Below are positions 51,128-61,309 of a stretch of DNA of 62,827 nt, piece by piece; position 1 is the stretch's first letter; every line of letters starts with the position of its first letter. Made by a program: the position numbers and the translations under genes. The DNA is from Aureimonas sp. Leaf324 (GTDB lineage Bacteria; Pseudomonadota; Alphaproteobacteria; Rhizobiales; Rhizobiaceae), in assembly GCF_001423245.1 (NCBI RefSeq), contig NZ_LMOH01000023.1, positions 306,903 to 369,729 of the forward strand. The letters are read 5' to 3'. A model generated the notes under the pieces. It did no database searches, had not been told where the DNA came from, and saw only the letters and a list, made by a program, of their open reading frames with translations.

Positions 51128-52951
51128 ATGGACGCTTCCCTCTTCGCGTTGTCCCGACGTCGCCTGTTCGCCCTCGCGGTCGCGACCGGGCTGGCGGCGC
51201 TCGTCGTCATGGCGTGGCTGGCGGCCGGTGCGCTGGCGGATCGCGCGACGCTGGCGCGGCTGAACTCGCAGGCAGGCGCGTCGCTGCCGCTCGCCATGGC
51301 GGTGCTGCGAAGCGAGGTCGACAAGCAGCGCTCCGTGCCGGCGATCCTGTCCGAGGATCCGGACATTCGCGACATCCTCGCCGCCCCGTCGCCGGCCGGC
51401 GTCGACCGGGTGAACCGGCGTCTCGAAGAGTTGCGCCGCACGACGGGGGCAACCGTCCTCTACCTCCTCGACACCACCGGCCTGACGATCGCCGCGAGCA
51501 ATTTCGCCGAACCCACCAGCTTCGTCGGAAGCGACTATTCGTTCCGCCCCTACTTCGCGCGGGCGATGCGGACCGGGGCGGCGGCGCAGTTCGCGCTCGG
51601 CACCAAGAGCCGGAGGTCGGGTCTCTACATTACGCGCCGCGTCGATGTCGGCGGCCAGCCGCTTGGTGTCGTGGTCCTGAAGGTGGAGTTCGACGCGATC
51701 GAACGCGACTGGGCTGCCGGCGGTAACGTCGTCTTCGTGACCGACGGCAACGGCATCGTCCTCGCGACGACCGAGACCGACTGGCACTACCGGGCGCTCG
51801 CCCCGGTGCCGCCGGACCTCGCGGCGCGAATCCGCGACAGCCTGCAGTTCGGCGAAGCGCCGCTGACGCCGCTCGGCCTGCAGGCGCGCCGGGGGACCAT
51901 CGAGGCGGCGGCCACCGGCGACCGCCGGCGCTTCGTCTCGGCCGAGGACCGCCTCGCCGACCCGATCCTCGACTGGACGCTGCATCTCTGGGTGCCCGCT
52001 GACGAGGCGATGGCGCAGACCCGCCTGTCCTATCGCCTCCAGGCGCTGGCGGGCCTTGCCATCGCCACGACGGCCGGCTTCCTCGTGGCGCGCCGCCGGC
52101 GCTACCTGCGACGTCGACAGGAAGCCCTGCGCTTGGCCGCGGAAGAGCTCGAACGCCGCGTCGAGGCCCGCACGCTTGAGCTGCGCGAGGCGAACCGCCA
52201 GCTCGTCGCGGAAAGCCAGACCCGGCAGGCCGCCGAGGAGCGTGCCGAAACCCTTCGGCGCAGCCTCGACCAGGCCAACCGCCTCGCCTCGCTCGGCCAG
52301 ATCACGGCCGGCGTCGCCCACGAGATCAACCAGCCCGTCGCGGCGATCCGCACCTATGCCGAGAATGCCGAGCGCTTCCTGGAGCGCGGCGACCTCGACA
52401 CGACGCAGCGCAACCTTCGCAACGTCGTCGGCCTGACCGAACGCATCGGGCGGATCACTGACACGCTCAAGGGCCACGCGCGGCGCGGCTCGTCCGGGCC
52501 CGGCGTCGTCAACCTCGCCGTGGCCGTGGATGGCGCGATCATGGTGCTTCAGGGCCGGCTCGACGCCGCCGGCGTGCCGATCGAATGGAGCGCGAACCTC
52601 CGGGACCACGACGTCGTGGGCGAGCGCGTGCGCCTGGAGCAGGTGCTCGTCAACCTCCTCCAGAACGCCCTCGACGCCATGGAGGGCCAAGAGGACGGGC
52701 GCATCGCCATCGAGGCGCGCGCGAGCGACGGCACCGTGGACCTGACGGTGCGCGACAACGGCCCCGGTATCGCGCCTGAGCGACTGGCGACGCTGTTCAC
52801 GCCCTTTTCGACGTCCAAGCCGCGCGGTCTTGGCCTCGGCCTCGTGATCGCCAAGGACATCCTGTCGGAATGGGGCGGAACGCTGCAAACCGCGAGCCGG
52901 CCTGACGAGGGCGCCACCTTCACCGCCGTTTTGAGGAATGCCCGCCCATGA
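51128..52951 (+). CDS. dctB: C4-dicarboxylate sensor histidine kinase
   Basis: 607 residues from ATG 51128; a GTG at 51107 would place the start inside the DctD operator. Membrane segments at about 14-34 and 300-318 enclose a periplasmic double-Cache-type sensor domain (about 40-295). Cytoplasmic coiled-coil, then H-box [21 protein letters not shown]-box [12 protein letters not shown]1 VRDNGPGI and [13 protein letters not shown]. DctB senses succinate-type acids and phosphorylates DctD. It overlaps dctD by four bases. Confidence 0.95.
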   Translation: MDASLFALSRRRLFALAVATGLAALVVMAWLAAGALADRATLARLNSQAGASLPLAMAVLRSEVDKQRSVPAILSEDPDIRDILAAPSPAGVDRVNRRLEELRRTTGATVLYLLDTTGLTIAASNFAEPTSFVGSDYSFRPYFARAMRTGAAAQFALGTKSRRSGLYITRRVDVGGQPLGVVVLKVEFDAIERDWAAGGNVVFVTDGNGIVLATTETDWHYRALAPVPPDLAARIRDSLQFGEAPLTPLGLQARRGTIEAAATGDRRRFVSAEDRLADPILDWTLHLWVPADEAMAQTRLSYRLQALAGLAIATTAGFLVARRRRYLRRRQEALRLAAEELERRVEARTLELREANRQLVAESQTRQAAEERAETLRRSLDQANRLASLGQITAGVAHEINQPVAAIRTYAENAERFLERGDLDTTQRNLRNVVGLTERIGRITDTLKGHARRGSSGPGVVNLAVAVDGAIMVLQGRLDAAGVPIEWSANLRDHDVVGERVRLEQVLVNLLQNALDAMEGQEDGRIAIEARASDGTVDLTVRDNGPGIAPERLATLFTPFSTSKPRGLGLGLVIAKDILSEWGGTLQTASRPDEGATFTAVLRNARP

Positions 52952-54294
52952 CCGAGGCCGACCGCACCATCGCCTTCGTCGACGACGACCCGGACCTTCG
53001 CGACGCCGGGGCGCAGGCGCTGGCGCTGGCGGGGTGGACGCCCCTCCCCTTCGCCGACGCGCGGTCGGCGCTGAAGGCCCTGTCGCCGGCGTTCCCCGGC
53101 GTCCTCGTCACCGACATCCGCATGCCCGGCATGGACGGGCTCGACCTCTTCCGCGCGGTTAAGGCGCTGGACCCGGACCTTCCGGTGATCCTCGTGACCG
53201 GCCACGGCGACATCGCGATGGCCGTGGACGCCCTTCGGGAGGGCGCCTACGACTTCATCGCCAAGCCCTACGCGACCGACCGGCTGGTGCAGAGCATCGC
53301 GCGGGCGGCCGAGAAGCGGCGGCTGGTGCTCGAGAACCGACGGCTGCGGGCGCTGGCCGAAAAGGGTGGCGGCGACGACCTGCCCCTCATCGGCCAGAGC
53401 CCGGCGATGGAGCGCCTGCGCCGGACGCTCCGGCAGATCGCGGACGCGGATGTCGACGTCCTGGTGGAAGGCGAGACGGGATCGGGCAAGGAGGTCGTTG
53501 CCAACGCCCTGCACCGATGGAGCCGCCGCGCGGCCAGGCCCTTCGTGGCGCTGAACTGCGGCGCGCTGCCAGAGACCGTGATCGAGAGCGAGCTCTTCGG
53601 CCACGAGGCCGGGGCCTTCACCGGTGCCGCCAAGCGCCGGGTCGGGCGCATCGAATATTCGAGCGGCGGCACGCTGTTCCTCGACGAGATCGAATCGATG
53701 CCGGCCGCCCTGCAGGTCAAGCTCCTGCGCGTCCTCGAAATGCGCGAGGTGGAACCGCTCGGCACCAACGAACGCCGCGCGCTGGACCTTCGCGTCGTCG
53801 CCGCGGCCAAGGTCGATCTCGGCTCGCCGGAAGCGCGCGCCTATTTCCGCGAGGACCTGTTCTATCGCCTCAATGTCGTGACCGTGCGCATCCCGCCCTT
53901 GCGCGAGCGCGGCTCCGACATTCCGCTTCTCTTCTCGCACTTCCTGCGGCGGGCGGCGGAGCGTTTCCGCCGCGAGGCGCCCGACGTGTCGCCCCGGCTC
54001 CTGCAACGGCTGGCGTCTCATCCTTGGCCGGGGAACGTGCGCGAACTCACGCACTTCGCCGAGCGGGTGGCGCTCGGCCTCGATCCGGACATGGACGGGG
54101 AGGACAGCTCCGCCACGCCGATGACGCTGCCGGAGCGCGTCGACCGCTTCGAGGCCGACACGATCCGTCAGACGCTGGCCGATCACGGCGGAGACGTGAA
54201 GAGCACGGTCGAGGCGCTCAGCATCCCCCGCAAGACCTTCTACGACAAGCTGCAGCGCCACGGCATCAGCCGGCGCGACTTCGCCGAGGGCTGA
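52948..54294 (+). CDS. dctD: Sigma-54-dependent response regulator
   Basis: 448 residues. Receiver domain with DDDPDLRD acid pocket, [13 protein letters not shown] phosphoacceptor Asp and AKPY Lys; AAA+ domain with [14 protein letters not shown] (Walker A), [14 protein letters not shown] (GAFTGA sigma-54 loop), [10 protein letters not shown] (Walker B) and [17 protein letters not shown]-terminal Fis-type helix-turn-helix ([20 protein letters not shown]). It activates dctA from the sites at 51076-51125. The overlap with dctB (ATGA) indicates tight coupling. Confidence 0.96.
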   Translation: MTEADRTIAFVDDDPDLRDAGAQALALAGWTPLPFADARSALKALSPAFPGVLVTDIRMPGMDGLDLFRAVKALDPDLPVILVTGHGDIAMAVDALREGAYDFIAKPYATDRLVQSIARAAEKRRLVLENRRLRALAEKGGGDDLPLIGQSPAMERLRRTLRQIADADVDVLVEGETGSGKEVVANALHRWSRRAARPFVALNCGALPETVIESELFGHEAGAFTGAAKRRVGRIEYSSGGTLFLDEIESMPAALQVKLLRVLEMREVEPLGTNERRALDLRVVAAAKVDLGSPEARAYFREDLFYRLNVVTVRIPPLRERGSDIPLLFSHFLRRAAERFRREAPDVSPRLLQRLASHPWPGNVRELTHFAERVALGLDPDMDGEDSSATPMTLPERVDRFEADTIRQTLADHGGDVKSTVEALSIPRKTFYDKLQRHGISRRDFAEG

Positions 54295-54327
54295 GCCCCG
54301 GCGAAGCCTGCCGGCAGGAAAGCGCCG

Positions 54328-54579
54328 TCAGGCGGAGCGGCGAAGCGTCTCGATGAGCTTGGCGAGACGATCGCGGCCGGCCTCCGTCAGGACGCCGCGC
54401 TCGCCCGCGGGTTCGAGCAGCCCGGCCTCCTCCATCTCGCGCACGCCCTCGGCATCGGCCTTGTGGCCCTTGCCGTCGTCGAGCACGACGCGGGTCACGG
54501 CCTCGCCGCTGACGAGCGAATGGTAGGCGGCGAAGACGAGGATGGAGAGGGCGCCGTCGGACATGGTGGTCTGGCTCAC
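54328..54579 (-). CDS. Small hypothetical protein
   Basis: 83 residues from the GTG at 54579, chosen because AAGGAG is six bases upstream; an ATG five codons in (54564) is an alternative. MSDGALSILVFAAYHSLVSG is followed by VTRVVLDDGKGHKADAEGV and a C-terminal winged-helix-like segment EMEEAGLLEPAGERGVLTEAG. The latter pattern (leucine, glycine turn, LTEAGRDRL) resembles MarR/PadR-type wing strands, but no full domain is evident. Function unknown. Confidence 0.6.
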   Translation of the reverse strand: MSQTTMSDGALSILVFAAYHSLVSGEAVTRVVLDDGKGHKADAEGVREMEEAGLLEPAGERGVLTEAGRDRLAKLIETLRRSA

Positions 54580-54745
54580 GGGGAACTCCTTGGTGGCATT
54601 CACGATATGGGCGTCAACACGCGAGGTGCGCTTCGGCTCCCGGTTGCGGCACTGTTTCACAGGACCGCGTGTCGTCACGCGGGGCGTCTCGACATGGCCC
54701 CACTGTCCGCCTACTTCGAGCCTCGACACGTGCAGGACGTCGAGA

Positions 54746-55003
54746 ATGAGCAGTTCCGTAGACCCCGAATTGTCTGCCCTGATCGGCGAGGTCATCGACG
54801 CCAAGCTTCTGAAAACCGGTTCGGAGGAAAAGCGCGTGGCCGAGCACGTGGCGGCCCACGGCCTCGGAGCCCTCACCGCGGAGGAGCGCGACACGTTCGA
54901 GCGCCGCGTCCTGCCGATTCTCTCCAAGCCGATCCGCGAACAGCTCGCGATCGCCTCGATCGTCCAGCGCGGCGGCTACGTGCCGCGCAAGATCGTGTTC
55001 TGA
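54746..55003 (+). CDS. Small helical hypothetical protein
   Basis: 85 residues from MSSSVDPELSALIGEVIDAK, with AGGAC upstream. It is almost entirely helical and charged, ending SIVQRGGYVPRKIVF. There is no signal peptide or membrane segment and no family I recognise. It is divergent from the preceding small gene and convergent with the permease gene. Confidence 0.6.
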   Translation: MSSSVDPELSALIGEVIDAKLLKTGSEEKRVAEHVAAHGLGALTAEERDTFERRVLPILSKPIREQLAIASIVQRGGYVPRKIVF

Positions 55004-55018
55004 CGGTGCGATGCGCCG

Positions 55019-56380
55019 TCAGCTCCCCGCCTCGCTCTCGATGAACCGGTCGATGCCGCCCGAACGGCCGACGCCGGTGAGATAGAACAGCGCGACGATC
55101 GCCACGATCAGGCCGATCGCGATGATCGGGGCGGTCCACTCGCCCTGCCCGATCCGCACCACGATCAGCGCCGAGCAGATGATCGCCCCCAGGAGCGGCA
55201 CGATCGAGGGCACCTCGAACTGACCCTTGGCCTCGCCCGGCCGTCGTTGCAGGATCAGGAGCGCGATGTTGACGACCGTGAACACGATCAAAAGCAGGAG
55301 GACGGTGGAGGCGGCGAGCGCGCCGATGTCGCCGACCAGCGACAGGAGGACGACGATCGCGAGCAGCGCCGCAATCGCGACGTAAGGGGTGCGGCGTGTC
55401 GCATGGACGCGGCCGAGTGCCTCCGGCATCAGTCCCTGGCGCGACATGCCGTAGAGCAGGCGCGAGGCCATGACGTAGTTGACGAGCGCCGTGTTGGCGA
55501 CGGCGAAGATCGTGATGCCGGCATAGACGCCGGTCGGGAACCAGGGCGCGGCGCGCTCGACCACGAGCGTCAAGGGGCCTGCGGCTTCCGCCAGTTCCCG
55601 CCACGGGACGACCGAGACCGCCGTGATCGCGATGCAGATGTAGATCACCGTCGCCATGAGCATCGCCGAGATCATCGCGATCGGCATGGTCCGTTCCGGG
55701 TTCTTCACCTCCTCGGAGACGTTGAGCATGTCCTCGAAGCCGATGAAGGAGTAGAAGGTCAGCACCGCGCCTTGCGCGACGAGAAGCATCACCGAGCCCT
55801 CGACGGCCCCTTCGCCCGGCGGCGGGAACTCCAGAAGATCGGCACTGCCCCACCACGAGATGCCGACCGCAATAACGAGGATCAGGCCGAACGCCTCGAC
55901 GATCGTGCAGACGGCGTTGAGCCAGAGCGACTCGGTGATCCCGCGAAACAGGATGCCGGCGAGGATGACGAGGAAGCCGATGGCCAGAACGCTCTGCGGC
56001 GCGTCGATGCCGGTGACGCTCGCGAAGTTGCGCGCCACGACATTGCTCTGCGTGGCGATCGAGGTCAGCCCCGAGCACACGACCGCGAGCCCCACCGTGT
56101 AGGACAGGAGCGGATAGCGGTAGGCGCGCTGCGTGACGTAGGCGGCGCCGCCGGCGCGCGGGTAGCGCGAGGCGATCGAGGCGTAGGACAGGCCGGTGAG
56201 GAGCGCGGCCACCATCGAGACCATGAAGGCGACCCAGACCGCGCTGCCGAGCTCGCTCGCCGCCTCGCCGATGAGCCCGTAGACGCCGGCGCCGAGCATC
56301 GAGCCGAGCCCGAGCAGGGTCACCTGAAACAACCCGACGGAGCGCTTCAGCCCCGGCTCGCCCACCTGATCCTTCGCCAT
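55019..56380 (-). CDS. APC family amino acid permease
   Basis: 453 residues, about 12 membrane segments. LFQVTLLGLGSMLGAGVYGL is the unwound TM1 motif of APC transporters (G-S/A-G), TM3 and later segments follow, and SFIGFEDMLNVSEEVKNPER is the TM6-7 signature with Glu-Glu-x-x-x-P. Import of an amino acid or polyamine is expected; the substrate is unspecified. No catabolic genes are linked. Confidence 0.9.
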   Translation of the reverse strand: MAKDQVGEPGLKRSVGLFQVTLLGLGSMLGAGVYGLIGEAASELGSAVWVAFMVSMVAALLTGLSYASIASRYPRAGGAAYVTQRAYRYPLLSYTVGLAVVCSGLTSIATQSNVVARNFASVTGIDAPQSVLAIGFLVILAGILFRGITESLWLNAVCTIVEAFGLILVIAVGISWWGSADLLEFPPPGEGAVEGSVMLLVAQGAVLTFYSFIGFEDMLNVSEEVKNPERTMPIAMISAMLMATVIYICIAITAVSVVPWRELAEAAGPLTLVVERAAPWFPTGVYAGITIFAVANTALVNYVMASRLLYGMSRQGLMPEALGRVHATRRTPYVAIAALLAIVVLLSLVGDIGALAASTVLLLLIVFTVVNIALLILQRRPGEAKGQFEVPSIVPLLGAIICSALIVVRIGQGEWTAPIIAIGLIVAIVALFYLTGVGRSGGIDRFIESEAGS

Positions 56381-56482
56381 GACGCCGTACCGCCCCTCTC
56401 GCGAACGCCGTGTCCGCCGAAAGGGGTAGATAACCCCGCATTGCGGGACGGCGACGGTAGCGAGGCGAATTTGCGGCAGAAA

Positions 56483-57175
56483 TCAGGCGAGGCGGGCGGC
56501 AAGCTCCTCCAGACGGGCGGGAATTTCATCCAGACGGTCGAGCACGAGCGCGGCCCCCAACGCGTCGACGTCGCTCGCCGTGTAGCCGCCGCGCATCGCG
56601 ACCACCGGCATCCCGGCCGCCCGCGCGGCCTCGACGTCGTTTTCGGAATCACCGACGAACAGCGCGTCGCCCGGTTCAATGCCGAGCTGACGGCAGGCGA
56701 AAATGATGAGGTCGGGCGCCGGCTTCTTGCGCGGGCCGGCATCGCCGCCGACGACCATCGCCATGCGGTCGGCAAGGCCGAAATGGGCGAGGATATCGGC
56801 GGTCTCCGCCCCCGGCTTGTTGGTCACGACGCCAAGCGCGATCCCGCGCTCGGCGAGGATCCGCACGCAGTCCGTCGCCCCGGCGTTCAGCGTCGTCAGC
56901 TCGGTCGAGCGCGCGGAGTAGATCGCCAGATACCGCTCGGCGATCTTGTCGCGCGTCGCGGGGTCGATCTCCTTGTCGAGCGCTTCATAGGCGCAGCCGA
57001 TCAGGATCTGGACGCCCTGCCCGACCATGCGCCCGACGGCCTCGATCGTGAAGGGCGGCTCGCCGAGGCTCTCCAGCGTCTCGTTGAGGGCGGCATGGAT
57101 GTCCGGCAGGGAATCGACCAGCGTCCCGTCGAGGTCGAACAGGACGGCGCGAGGCCAGGCGGGCGCTTCGCTCAT
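56483..57175 (-). CDS. gph: Phosphoglycolate phosphatase-type HAD hydrolase
   Basis: 230 residues. HAD motif I LFDLDGTLVDSLPDIHAAL (nucleophile and acid Asp), motif II with LGVVTNKPGAET, and motif III/IV with KPAPDLI and FVGDSENDVEAARAAGMPVV. The helical cap between motif I and II fits Gph. It removes phosphate from 2-phosphoglycolate produced by DNA repair or photorespiration. GAAGGGACC precedes the start. It begins 3 bases after the MaoC-like gene stop, so they are one transcript. Confidence 0.88.
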   Translation of the reverse strand: MSEAPAWPRAVLFDLDGTLVDSLPDIHAALNETLESLGEPPFTIEAVGRMVGQGVQILIGCAYEALDKEIDPATRDKIAERYLAIYSARSTELTTLNAGATDCVRILAERGIALGVVTNKPGAETADILAHFGLADRMAMVVGGDAGPRKKPAPDLIIFACRQLGIEPGDALFVGDSENDVEAARAAGMPVVAMRGGYTASDVDALGAALVLDRLDEIPARLEELAARLA

Positions 57176-57178
57176 GCT

Positions 57179-57691
57179 TCAGGTCCCTTCGTCGCCGGCC
57201 GGCGGCTCGAGCACCGCCAGCGTGATCCAGCGCGCGACCAGCGCGGGCTTCGGCGCCCCCTCGATCTCGACGCTGGCGTTCCAGGTGGATTGCAGGCTGA
57301 CGGCACGCTCCTTAAGGGCCGCCAGCTGGAAACTGCCGCGCACGCGCGCGCCGCTCTTGACCGGCGTCAGGAAGCGCACCTCGTCGAACCCGTAGTTGAC
57401 GCCCATGCGCGTGCGGTCGACGCCGGGCATGGCGTCGTAGGCGAGTGTCGACAGAAGCGACAGAGACAGGAAGCCGTGGGCGATGGTGCCGCCGAAGGGC
57501 GTCTCGGCCAGCGCCCGCGCGGGATCGACGTGGATGAACTGGTGGTCGTTGGTGGCGTCGGCGAAGCGGTCGATCATGCTCTGATCGACGGTCAGCCACT
57601 CCGATACGAAGGGATCGCCGCCGAGATAGGAGCGGTAGACGTCCATCGGCACCAGGCGCTGTCGCAGCGCGTTTTCGTCGTCCCGGCTCAC
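57179..57691 (-). CDS. MaoC-like hot-dog dehydratase family protein
   Basis: 170 residues from a GTG at 57691; an ATG 15 codons further (57646) is possible. The R-specific hydratase motif is complete: FADATNDHQFIHVDPARALA (Asp and His of the catalytic dyad) and TIAHGFLSLSLLSTLAYDAM. These proteins hydrate enoyl-CoA or act as dehydratases. It lies upstream of gph on the same strand. Confidence 0.85.
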   Translation of the reverse strand: MSRDDENALRQRLVPMDVYRSYLGGDPFVSEWLTVDQSMIDRFADATNDHQFIHVDPARALAETPFGGTIAHGFLSLSLLSTLAYDAMPGVDRTRMGVNYGFDEVRFLTPVKSGARVRGSFQLAALKERAVSLQSTWNASVEIEGAPKPALVARWITLAVLEPPAGDEGT

Positions 57692-57833
57692 CTGTCGCGC
57701 GTCCCCAATGCCCGTCCACGGCTGGTCTTAGTCATCCAACCACCTGGCGCCAAGGGGCACCTTGGGGTTGCCGCATCGCAGCGTGGCCTATCTCAAGGCT
57801 GACGAACCATCCGATTGAGTGAGGAACGAGCCC

Positions 57834-59609
57834 ATGTGCGGCATCTGCGGTGAGATCCGCTTCGACGGCGGTTTCGCCTCTCCAGAGCGCATCGCGGCCA
57901 TGGGCGCCTGTCTCAGCCCCCGCGGACCCGACGGTTCCGGCATGGTGTTGCGCGGCCGCGTCGGCTTCGGCCACCGGCGTCTCAAGATCATCGACCTGTC
58001 GGAGAAGGCCGCGCAGCCGATGGAGGACCCGGAACTCGGGCTCACCCTCGCCTTCAACGGCTGCATCTACAACTATCCCGAACTGCGCACGGAATTGCAG
58101 GGGCTCGGCTACCGCTTCTTCTCGCATGGCGACACCGAGGTCATCCTCAAGGCGTACCATGCCTGGGGACGGGACTGCGTGAAGCGCTTCCACGGCATGT
58201 TCGCCTTCGCCATCCATGAGCGCGAGAGCGGACGGGTGATGCTGGCGCGCGATCGCTTCGGCATCAAACCTATGTATCTGTCGCAAACGCCGGAGCGCCT
58301 GCTTCTGGCCTCCTCGCTGCCGGCGCTGGTCGCGACCGGCGAGGTCGACACCACGATCGATCCGGTCGCGCTTCACCACTACATGGCCTTTCACGCCGTG
58401 GTGCCGGCCCCGCTCACCATCCTCAAGGGCGTGAGGAAGCTGCCGCCCGCGACGACGCGGATGATCGAACCGGACGGGCGCTTCGACGACGAGACCTTCT
58501 GGGCACCGCCCTTCGGACCGGCCGTGGGCGACGAGGGCCGCTCGTCGGAGGAATGGCGCGACATGGTGCTCGACGCCCTGCGCCGCGCGGTGGAACGGCG
58601 CATGGTGTCGGACGTGCCGGTGGGCGTCCTCCTGTCGGGTGGCGTCGATTCCTCGCTGATCGTCGGCCTCTTGGCGGAGGCGGGGCAGACCGGCCTCTCC
58701 ACCTTCTCGATCGGCTTCGAGGACGCCAACGGCGAGGTCGGCAACGAGTTCGAATATTCCGACCTCATCGCCAGGCACTACGGCACCCGGCATCACCAGA
58801 TCTTCGTGCCGGGCCAAGAGCTCCTGACCGAACTGCCGGGCGCGATCCGCGCCATGTCGGAACCGATGGTCTCCTACGACAATATCGGCTTCTACCTTCT
58901 GTCGCGCGAGGTCTCCAAGCACATCAAGGTGGTGCAGTCGGGCCAGGGCGCCGACGAGATCTTTGCGGGCTACCACTGGTATCCGCCGATGGCAGGCGCC
59001 GCCGATCCGGTCGCGACCTACCGACGAGCCTTCTTCGACCGCAGCCATGAGACGCTGTCCGGCCAGCTTCGGCCGCAGTGGCACGCGGGCTTCGATGCGA
59101 GCGGCGCGTTCGTGCGCGACCACTTCGCCCTGCCCGGCGCCGAGGATCCCGTCGCCAAGGCGCTGCGCATCGACAGCCAGGTCATGCTGGTGGACGACCC
59201 GGTCAAGCGCGTCGACAACATGACCATGGCCTGGGGCCTCGAGGCGCGCGTGCCATTCCTCGACCACGAACTGGCGGAACTGGCCGCACGTGTGCCGTCC
59301 GCCGAAAAGCTGAAGGGCGGCGGCAAGGGCATCCTCAAGGACGTCGCGCGCCTCGTCATTCCGCACGAGGTGATCGACCGGCGGAAGGGCTATTTTCCGG
59401 TTCCGCAGCTGAAGTACCTCGCCGGCCCGACGCTCGACATGGTGCGCGACGCGATGGGCTCGCAGCGTGCCCGCGAGCGCGGACTGTTCGAGCCGGCCTG
59501 GCTCGACACGCTGTTTGCCGACCCCGCCAGCCACATCACCCCGCTGCAGGGCTCCGAGCTCTGGCAGGCGGCGCTTCTGGAGTTGTGGCTGCAGGAGCAG
59601 GGCCTGTGA
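57834..59609 (+). CDS. asnO: N-acetylglutaminylglutamine amidotransferase
   Basis: 591 residues. The ATG at 57834 must be the start because the essential nucleophile is Cys2 (MCGICGEIRFDGG); an upstream ATG would bury it. Class II glutaminase domain 1-190 with RGPDGSG and GYRFFSHGDTEVILKAYHAW; asparagine-synthetase-like domain with the pyrophosphate loop VLLSGGVDSSLIVGLL near residue 268. This member amidates N-acetylglutaminylglutamine to the dipeptide amide NAGGN, a compatible solute made under osmotic stress. It overlaps the next gene by four bases. Confidence 0.94.
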   Translation: MCGICGEIRFDGGFASPERIAAMGACLSPRGPDGSGMVLRGRVGFGHRRLKIIDLSEKAAQPMEDPELGLTLAFNGCIYNYPELRTELQGLGYRFFSHGDTEVILKAYHAWGRDCVKRFHGMFAFAIHERESGRVMLARDRFGIKPMYLSQTPERLLLASSLPALVATGEVDTTIDPVALHHYMAFHAVVPAPLTILKGVRKLPPATTRMIEPDGRFDDETFWAPPFGPAVGDEGRSSEEWRDMVLDALRRAVERRMVSDVPVGVLLSGGVDSSLIVGLLAEAGQTGLSTFSIGFEDANGEVGNEFEYSDLIARHYGTRHHQIFVPGQELLTELPGAIRAMSEPMVSYDNIGFYLLSREVSKHIKVVQSGQGADEIFAGYHWYPPMAGAADPVATYRRAFFDRSHETLSGQLRPQWHAGFDASGAFVRDHFALPGAEDPVAKALRIDSQVMLVDDPVKRVDNMTMAWGLEARVPFLDHELAELAARVPSAEKLKGGGKGILKDVARLVIPHEVIDRRKGYFPVPQLKYLAGPTLDMVRDAMGSQRARERGLFEPAWLDTLFADPASHITPLQGSELWQAALLELWLQEQGL

Positions 59610-61303
59610 GGGCGCCGCAAGCCAACGCCGTCGTCGATTGCGGCTGGGGCCGCATCGTCTTCGCGCAGACCTTCGCGGAAGCCGGCGATCTCGCGCGCAA
59701 CCTCGAGGAGGAAGGCCCCGACCGGCGCGACATCGCCTTCTATGTCTGCGACCCGCATGTCCTTCTGGCGCAGGCCCCGCAGGATCTCTTTCTCGATCCC
59801 TCGCACACCTACCGGCTCGACTTGTCCCGCCTGCCCCCGGCCGAGCGCGAGCCGCACGGGTTCTCGGTCCGCCCGCTCGGCGCCGCCGAAGAGACGAGCG
59901 CTGTCAACCGGATCTACCGCTCGCGCAGCATGGTGCCGGTGGATCCGGACTTCCTGTGGCGCCACCGGCAGGATCCGGTGCTGACCTATCTCGTGGCCGA
60001 GGACGAGGCGACGGGCGCGATCCTCGGGACCGTCACCGGCGTCCATCACGGCGAGGCCTTTGCCGACCCCGAGAACGGCTCCTCGCTCTGGTGCCTCGCG
60101 ATCGACCCGCAGGCGGCGCCGCCCGGCATCGGCGAGGCGCTGGTGCGCGCGCTCGCCGAGCATCACCGGGCCGCCGGCTGCGCCACGATGGACCTCTCGG
60201 TCATGCACGACAACGAGCCGGCGATCGCGCTCTACGAGCGGCTCGGCTTCGAGCGCCTGCCGGTCTTCGCGGTCAAGCGCCGCAACTCCATCAACGAGCG
60301 CCTCTTCACGGGCTCCGCGGCGGTCGAGGAGGACCTCAATCCCTATGCCCGCATCATCATCGACGAGGCGCGCCGCCGCGGCATCCATGTCGAGATCCTC
60401 GACGCCAAGGGCGGCTTCTTCCGCCTCACCTATGGCGGTCGCACCCTGCGCTGCCGCGAGAGCCTGTCGGAACTGACCTCCGCGGTCGCCCTGTCGATCT
60501 GCGACGACAAGAGCGTGACCCGCCGTCTCGTCGAGGACGCGGGCGTCGCGGTGCCCGAACAGATCGTAGCGGGGGAAGAAGAGGCGGCGATCGCCGACCT
60601 CCTCGCCCGGCACGGCTCGGTCGTCGTCAAGCCTGCGCGTGGCGAACAGGGTCGCGGGATCGCCGTGGGGCTCGAGACGATCGAGGCGGTGCGCTCCGGG
60701 ATCGAGGTGGCGAAGCGCGAGTGCGAGCGGGTGCTGATCGAAGCCTGCTTCTCGGGCGAGGATCTGCGCCTCGTCGTGATCGACTTCCGGCTGGTCGCCG
60801 CCGCGATCCGCCGCCCGCCCTGCGTCGTCGGCGACGGGCGATCCACGGCGCGCGAGCTGATCGAACGGCTGTCGCGCCGCCGGGCCGCGGCGACCGGCGG
60901 AGAGTCGAGAGTGCCGATGGACGCCGAGACCGAACGCACCCTCAAAGGCGCGGGCTACGCCTGGGACGACGTGATCCCGGAGGGCGAGACCGTCACCGTT
61001 CGGCGCACGGCCAACCTTCACACCGGCGGCACGATCCACGACGTCACCGACATCGTCCATCCTCGCCTCGTCGAAGCCGCGATCGCGGCCGCCCGCGCGA
61101 TCGACATTCCGGTCTGCGGTGTCGACTTCATGGTCAAGGACGCGCGCGAGGAACCTTACGTCTTCATCGAGGCGAACGAGCGGCCGGGGCTGGCCAATCA
61201 CGAGCCGCAACCGACGGCCGAACGCTTCGTCGATCTCCTGTTTCCGCTTTCCATCCCGGCGTCGGTGCGCACCCTTCGCGCCAAGCGGCGCATTTCCGGC
61301 TGA
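59606..61303 (+). CDS. ngg: N-acetylglutaminylglutamine synthetase (GNAT and ATP-grasp fusion)
   Basis: 565 residues from a GTG at 59606 that overlaps the asnO stop (GTGA). A GNAT acetyltransferase domain (about 90-225; SLWCLAIDPQAAPPGIGEAL and MHDNEPAIALYERLGFERLP) is joined to an ATP-grasp ligase (about 240-560; VVVKPARGEQGRGIAVGLET, DVTDIVHPRLVEAA, VDFMVK and FIEANERPGLANHE). It acetylates glutamine and ligates the second glutamine to give N-acetylglutaminylglutamine. Fusion and neighbourhood match the known trio. Confidence 0.93.
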   Translation: MRAPQANAVVDCGWGRIVFAQTFAEAGDLARNLEEEGPDRRDIAFYVCDPHVLLAQAPQDLFLDPSHTYRLDLSRLPPAEREPHGFSVRPLGAAEETSAVNRIYRSRSMVPVDPDFLWRHRQDPVLTYLVAEDEATGAILGTVTGVHHGEAFADPENGSSLWCLAIDPQAAPPGIGEALVRALAEHHRAAGCATMDLSVMHDNEPAIALYERLGFERLPVFAVKRRNSINERLFTGSAAVEEDLNPYARIIIDEARRRGIHVEILDAKGGFFRLTYGGRTLRCRESLSELTSAVALSICDDKSVTRRLVEDAGVAVPEQIVAGEEEAAIADLLARHGSVVVKPARGEQGRGIAVGLETIEAVRSGIEVAKRECERVLIEACFSGEDLRLVVIDFRLVAAAIRRPPCVVGDGRSTARELIERLSRRRAAATGGESRVPMDAETERTLKGAGYAWDDVIPEGETVTVRRTANLHTGGTIHDVTDIVHPRLVEAAIAAARAIDIPVCGVDFMVKDAREEPYVFIEANERPGLANHEPQPTAERFVDLLFPLSIPASVRTLRAKRRISG

Positions 61304-61309
61304 CGATCC

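Noticed and set aside
54582-54606. GGAAC-N16-CGAT before the 85-residue gene
   Set aside because: The GGAAC overlaps the ribosome binding site region of the opposite gene, the -10 has a mismatch, and the leader would be about 135 bases; kept out of the regulon list.
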